Assembly: GCA_903888815.1 (NCBI GenBank)
Contig: CAISVC010000404.1
Span: forward strand, 1-6,547
DNA from: an uncultured Fibrobacterota bacterium
GTDB taxonomy: Bacteria; Fibrobacterota; Chitinivibrionia; Chitinivibrionales; Chitinispirillaceae
DNA: 6,547 nt
Reading direction: 5' to 3'
Part shown: one piece after another, positions 5,221 to 6,547 of the stretch
Layout: the number at the start of each line of letters is the position of its first letter
How positions within the stretch are numbered: position 1 is the stretch's first letter
The notes under the pieces: generated by a model
What the model was told of the DNA's origin: nothing
Databases searched by the model: none
Seen by the model: only the letters and a program-made list of their open reading frames with translations
Made by a program: the position numbers and the translations under genes

Positions 5221-6547
5221 CTATTCAATCCGTTTTTCCTTTTCTCCCATGATTTTCCAGCCGTTGGGGCCGTTTTTCCAGATCATGGTATTCATCATCC
5301 GTGCGCTATCAGAACCGCTGATCATGAGCAGCCGTGTTGTGGTTTCGATATATAGAGGAGATCGCGCTGTTTCCGGCTCCATCTTCTCCAGAATAAGCAC
5401 GGCTTTTTTATTATTCGTAAAAACTGTGCGCGCCTGTTCGCGCCACTCGGAAAAACCGCCGCCCGGAAATTTGAACCCGGCCGTATCGTAAAACGAGAGA
5501 TATCCCTCTATCTTCCCGGCTTTGCGCGCATCAAACCAGCGGGAAAGGCTTTCCCCTATAGCAGGCTGCTGTTGAGCGGCCGGCAGTGCTCCGGCAGCTA
5601 AAGCCGCAGACACAGTATCCGCAACAGTATTTCCCGCTCCTCCTATCGGCTGTACGGATGCGGATGTTGAATTTTCCTGCACCTTTTTCACCGATGATTG
5701 ATACGCACCGGCGCGTACACCTGTTTTTGCCTCACCCCCTCCGGCGATGCCAAGATACACGATACCCCCTTCGTCGGCTGCCTGGGGCACGGGGCGGATT
5801 CGAAACCAGAACTCAAGACCCGTCAGGCCGCAAAGGATAAAGAGCAGAACCCAGAAAGTTTTTTTCCGGATAAGCTGTCGGACAAGGTTTCCGCCTTCCG
5901 CAAAATACTTTGGAAACGAATACCGCAGCGACCGCACACCGCGCTTGAATGCGTTTTCCGCATGCAGCCCGAATTCCCTCATCGAAAATCTCTTTTTCGC
6001 TTCCTCCTCATAGCTGTATTTGGTATAGGAATAGTAGCCGTAATAGCCGTAGTAGTACGGGTAATAGCTGCGCGACAGGGTGACGCCGTTGAAGATGCCG
6101 CCCAGAATACGGCACCCCATGCGGGAGATCTGAAATTTAGCCTGTTTTGCGGCCTTAAGCGGCGTCCATGAGGTCCGGAACACCATGACGCACCCGTCCA
6201 TTTTCGGCGCCATGATGATGGCATCGCTCACCGGCAGCAGCGCCGGAGTGTCGAAAATGATGATCTCGGCCCGTTCTTTCAGTTCCTTGACAAGAAGATC
6301 AAACCGGTAGGTGCCGACAAGCTCCGAAGGATTGTGGGGCCGCTCTCCCGAGGTAATGATGAATAAATTTTCGAAACCGCATTTTTTCATTATCTGGTCC
6401 GCGGTTTTTGTGCCGAGGAGATAATCGGTAATGCCGCTTTCTTTGGGAAGTGAAAAAAGATTGTGCATCTGCGAACGGCGCAAGTCGGCGTCAACAAGGA
6501 TTGTTTTCTTTCCGTCAAGGACAAAGGTTATCGCAAGGTTCGCGGCC
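5221..6547 (-). CDS. BY-kinase (Wzc/CapB-type) with C-terminal NTF2-like domain, partial
   Basis: C-terminal 441 residues of a bacterial tyrosine kinase; the frame stays open to the right edge, so the start, Walker A and any Wzz-type N-terminus are outside. The visible part opens with AANLAI, which normally follows Walker A. Walker A' is ILVDADLRR (16-24) and Walker B is IIIFDTP (95-101), with Ala where most members have a second Pro. GITDYLLG and SGERPHNPSELVG are typical of the family. BY-kinases autophosphorylate on a tyrosine cluster and regulate polymerisation and export of capsule or exopolysaccharide. Here the cluster (161-179) holds 12 Tyr in 19 residues. Unusually the chain continues with a basic stretch, a membrane helix (about 228-248, FWVLLFILCGLTGLEFWF) and an Ala/Gly/Gln-rich linker. 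It ends in an NTF2/SnoaL-like domain (about 331-435; WFDARKAGKIEGYLSFY, FSEWREQ, NGWKIMGE). That last domain is predicted to be outside the cytoplasm. The next gene starts 19 nt downstream. Confidence 0.9.
   Translation of the reverse strand, partial: AANLAITFVLDGKKTILVDADLRRSQMHNLFSLPKESGITDYLLGTKTADQIMKKCGFENLFIITSGERPHNPSELVGTYRFDLLVKELKERAEIIIFDTPALLPVSDAIIMAPKMDGCVMVFRTSWTPLKAAKQAKFQISRMGCRILGGIFNGVTLSRSYYPYYYGYYGYYSYTKYSYEEEAKKRFSMREFGLHAENAFKRGVRSLRYSFPKYFAEGGNLVRQLIRKKTFWVLLFILCGLTGLEFWFRIRPVPQAADEGGIVYLGIAGGGEAKTGVRAGAYQSSVKKVQENSTSASVQPIGGAGNTVADTVSAALAAGALPAAQQQPAIGESLSRWFDARKAGKIEGYLSFYDTAGFKFPGGGFSEWREQARTVFTNNKKAVLILEKMEPETARSPLYIETTTRLLMISGSDSARMMNTMIWKNGPNGWKIMGEKEKRIE
5242..5556 (-). 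other. NTF2/SnoaL-like C-terminal domain of the kinase
   Basis: About residues 331-435 of the visible chain. It shows the pattern of NTF2-like domains appended to bacterial envelope enzymes: a W-x-x-A-x-x-x-G-x-x-x-x-YLSFY helix, an aromatic/Gly turn (FKFPGG), a W-x-x-x-R helix (WREQAR), beta strands and a final GWKI-x-x-E. Such domains usually bind ligands or peptides without catalysis; the ligand here is unknown. Confidence 0.65.
5806..5865 (-). other. extra transmembrane helix after the kinase domain
   Basis: Encodes about 20 mostly hydrophobic residues (FWVLLFILCGLTGLEFWF), preceded by IRKK and followed by RIRP. The positive flank before the helix and the cytoplasmic kinase domain suggest an inside-to-outside orientation, placing the C-terminal domain in the periplasm or outside the cell. 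Confidence 0.75.
6010..6066 (-). other. tyrosine cluster (predicted autophosphorylation region)
   Basis: Codes for SYYPYYYGYYGYYSYTKYSY and its edges: 12 Tyr in 19 residues, directly after the kinase domain. In known BY-kinases the Tyr cluster is phosphorylated in trans and controls oligomerisation. Here it is internal, about 50 residues before a membrane helix. Confidence 0.85.

Noticed and set aside
5202..5228. TTG at 5228 as the start of the SLBB-FecR gene.
   Set aside because: It overlaps the previous stop codon and has no binding site. The ATG at 5201 has AGAGGAA in place and leads straight into the membrane helix.
6481..6483. TTG at 6483 as the start of a short kinase.
   Set aside because: It is the Leu codon inside the Walker A' motif ILVDADLR. 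The frame continues to the window edge with conserved kinase residues, so the gene is partial.

Overview
The window shows a bacterial chromosome segment of moderately high GC with two transcriptional blocks that converge near position 1500. Taxonomy cannot be fixed from this sequence alone. A tyrosine kinase of the Wzc/CapB class, a FecR/SLBB envelope protein and dTDP-rhamnose enzymes together suggest a polysaccharide-coated, probably diderm bacterium. No gene here is close enough to a named species for me to go further.

Layout. At the left edge, the 5' end of a tRNA gene (probably tRNA-Gly) reads leftward out of the window. Divergent from it is a complete pyruvate kinase gene (64-1488, + strand). 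All other genes are on the minus strand and look like one operon entering from the right: a bacterial tyrosine kinase cut by the window edge (5221-6547), a membrane-anchored SLBB-FecR-LCP-like protein (3621-5201), dTDP-4-dehydrorhamnose reductase (2761-3621), a 235-bp imperfect palindrome lodged in the only large gap (2516-2750), and dTDP-glucose 4,6-dehydratase (1506-2501). The pyruvate kinase and dehydratase genes end tail to tail, 17 nt apart.

How the genes fit together. RmlB and RmlD are the second and fourth enzymes of dTDP-L-rhamnose synthesis; RmlA and RmlC are not in the window. The kinase belongs to the family that controls chain length and export of capsule or exopolysaccharide. The SLBB-FecR-LCP-like protein combines a polysaccharide-export-type beta-grasp domain, a FecR domain and a fold whose known members transfer lipid-linked glycopolymers to the cell wall. 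The likely theme is production and surface placement of a rhamnose-containing polysaccharide. Pyruvate kinase and the tRNA are housekeeping neighbours.

The most unusual content is the architecture of the two upstream operon genes. The kinase has its tyrosine cluster in the middle of the chain, followed by an extra membrane helix and an NTF2-like C-terminal domain. The next protein fuses SLBB, FecR and a degenerate LCP-like domain. The palindrome between rmlD and rmlB looks like a non-autonomous, MITE-type repeat.
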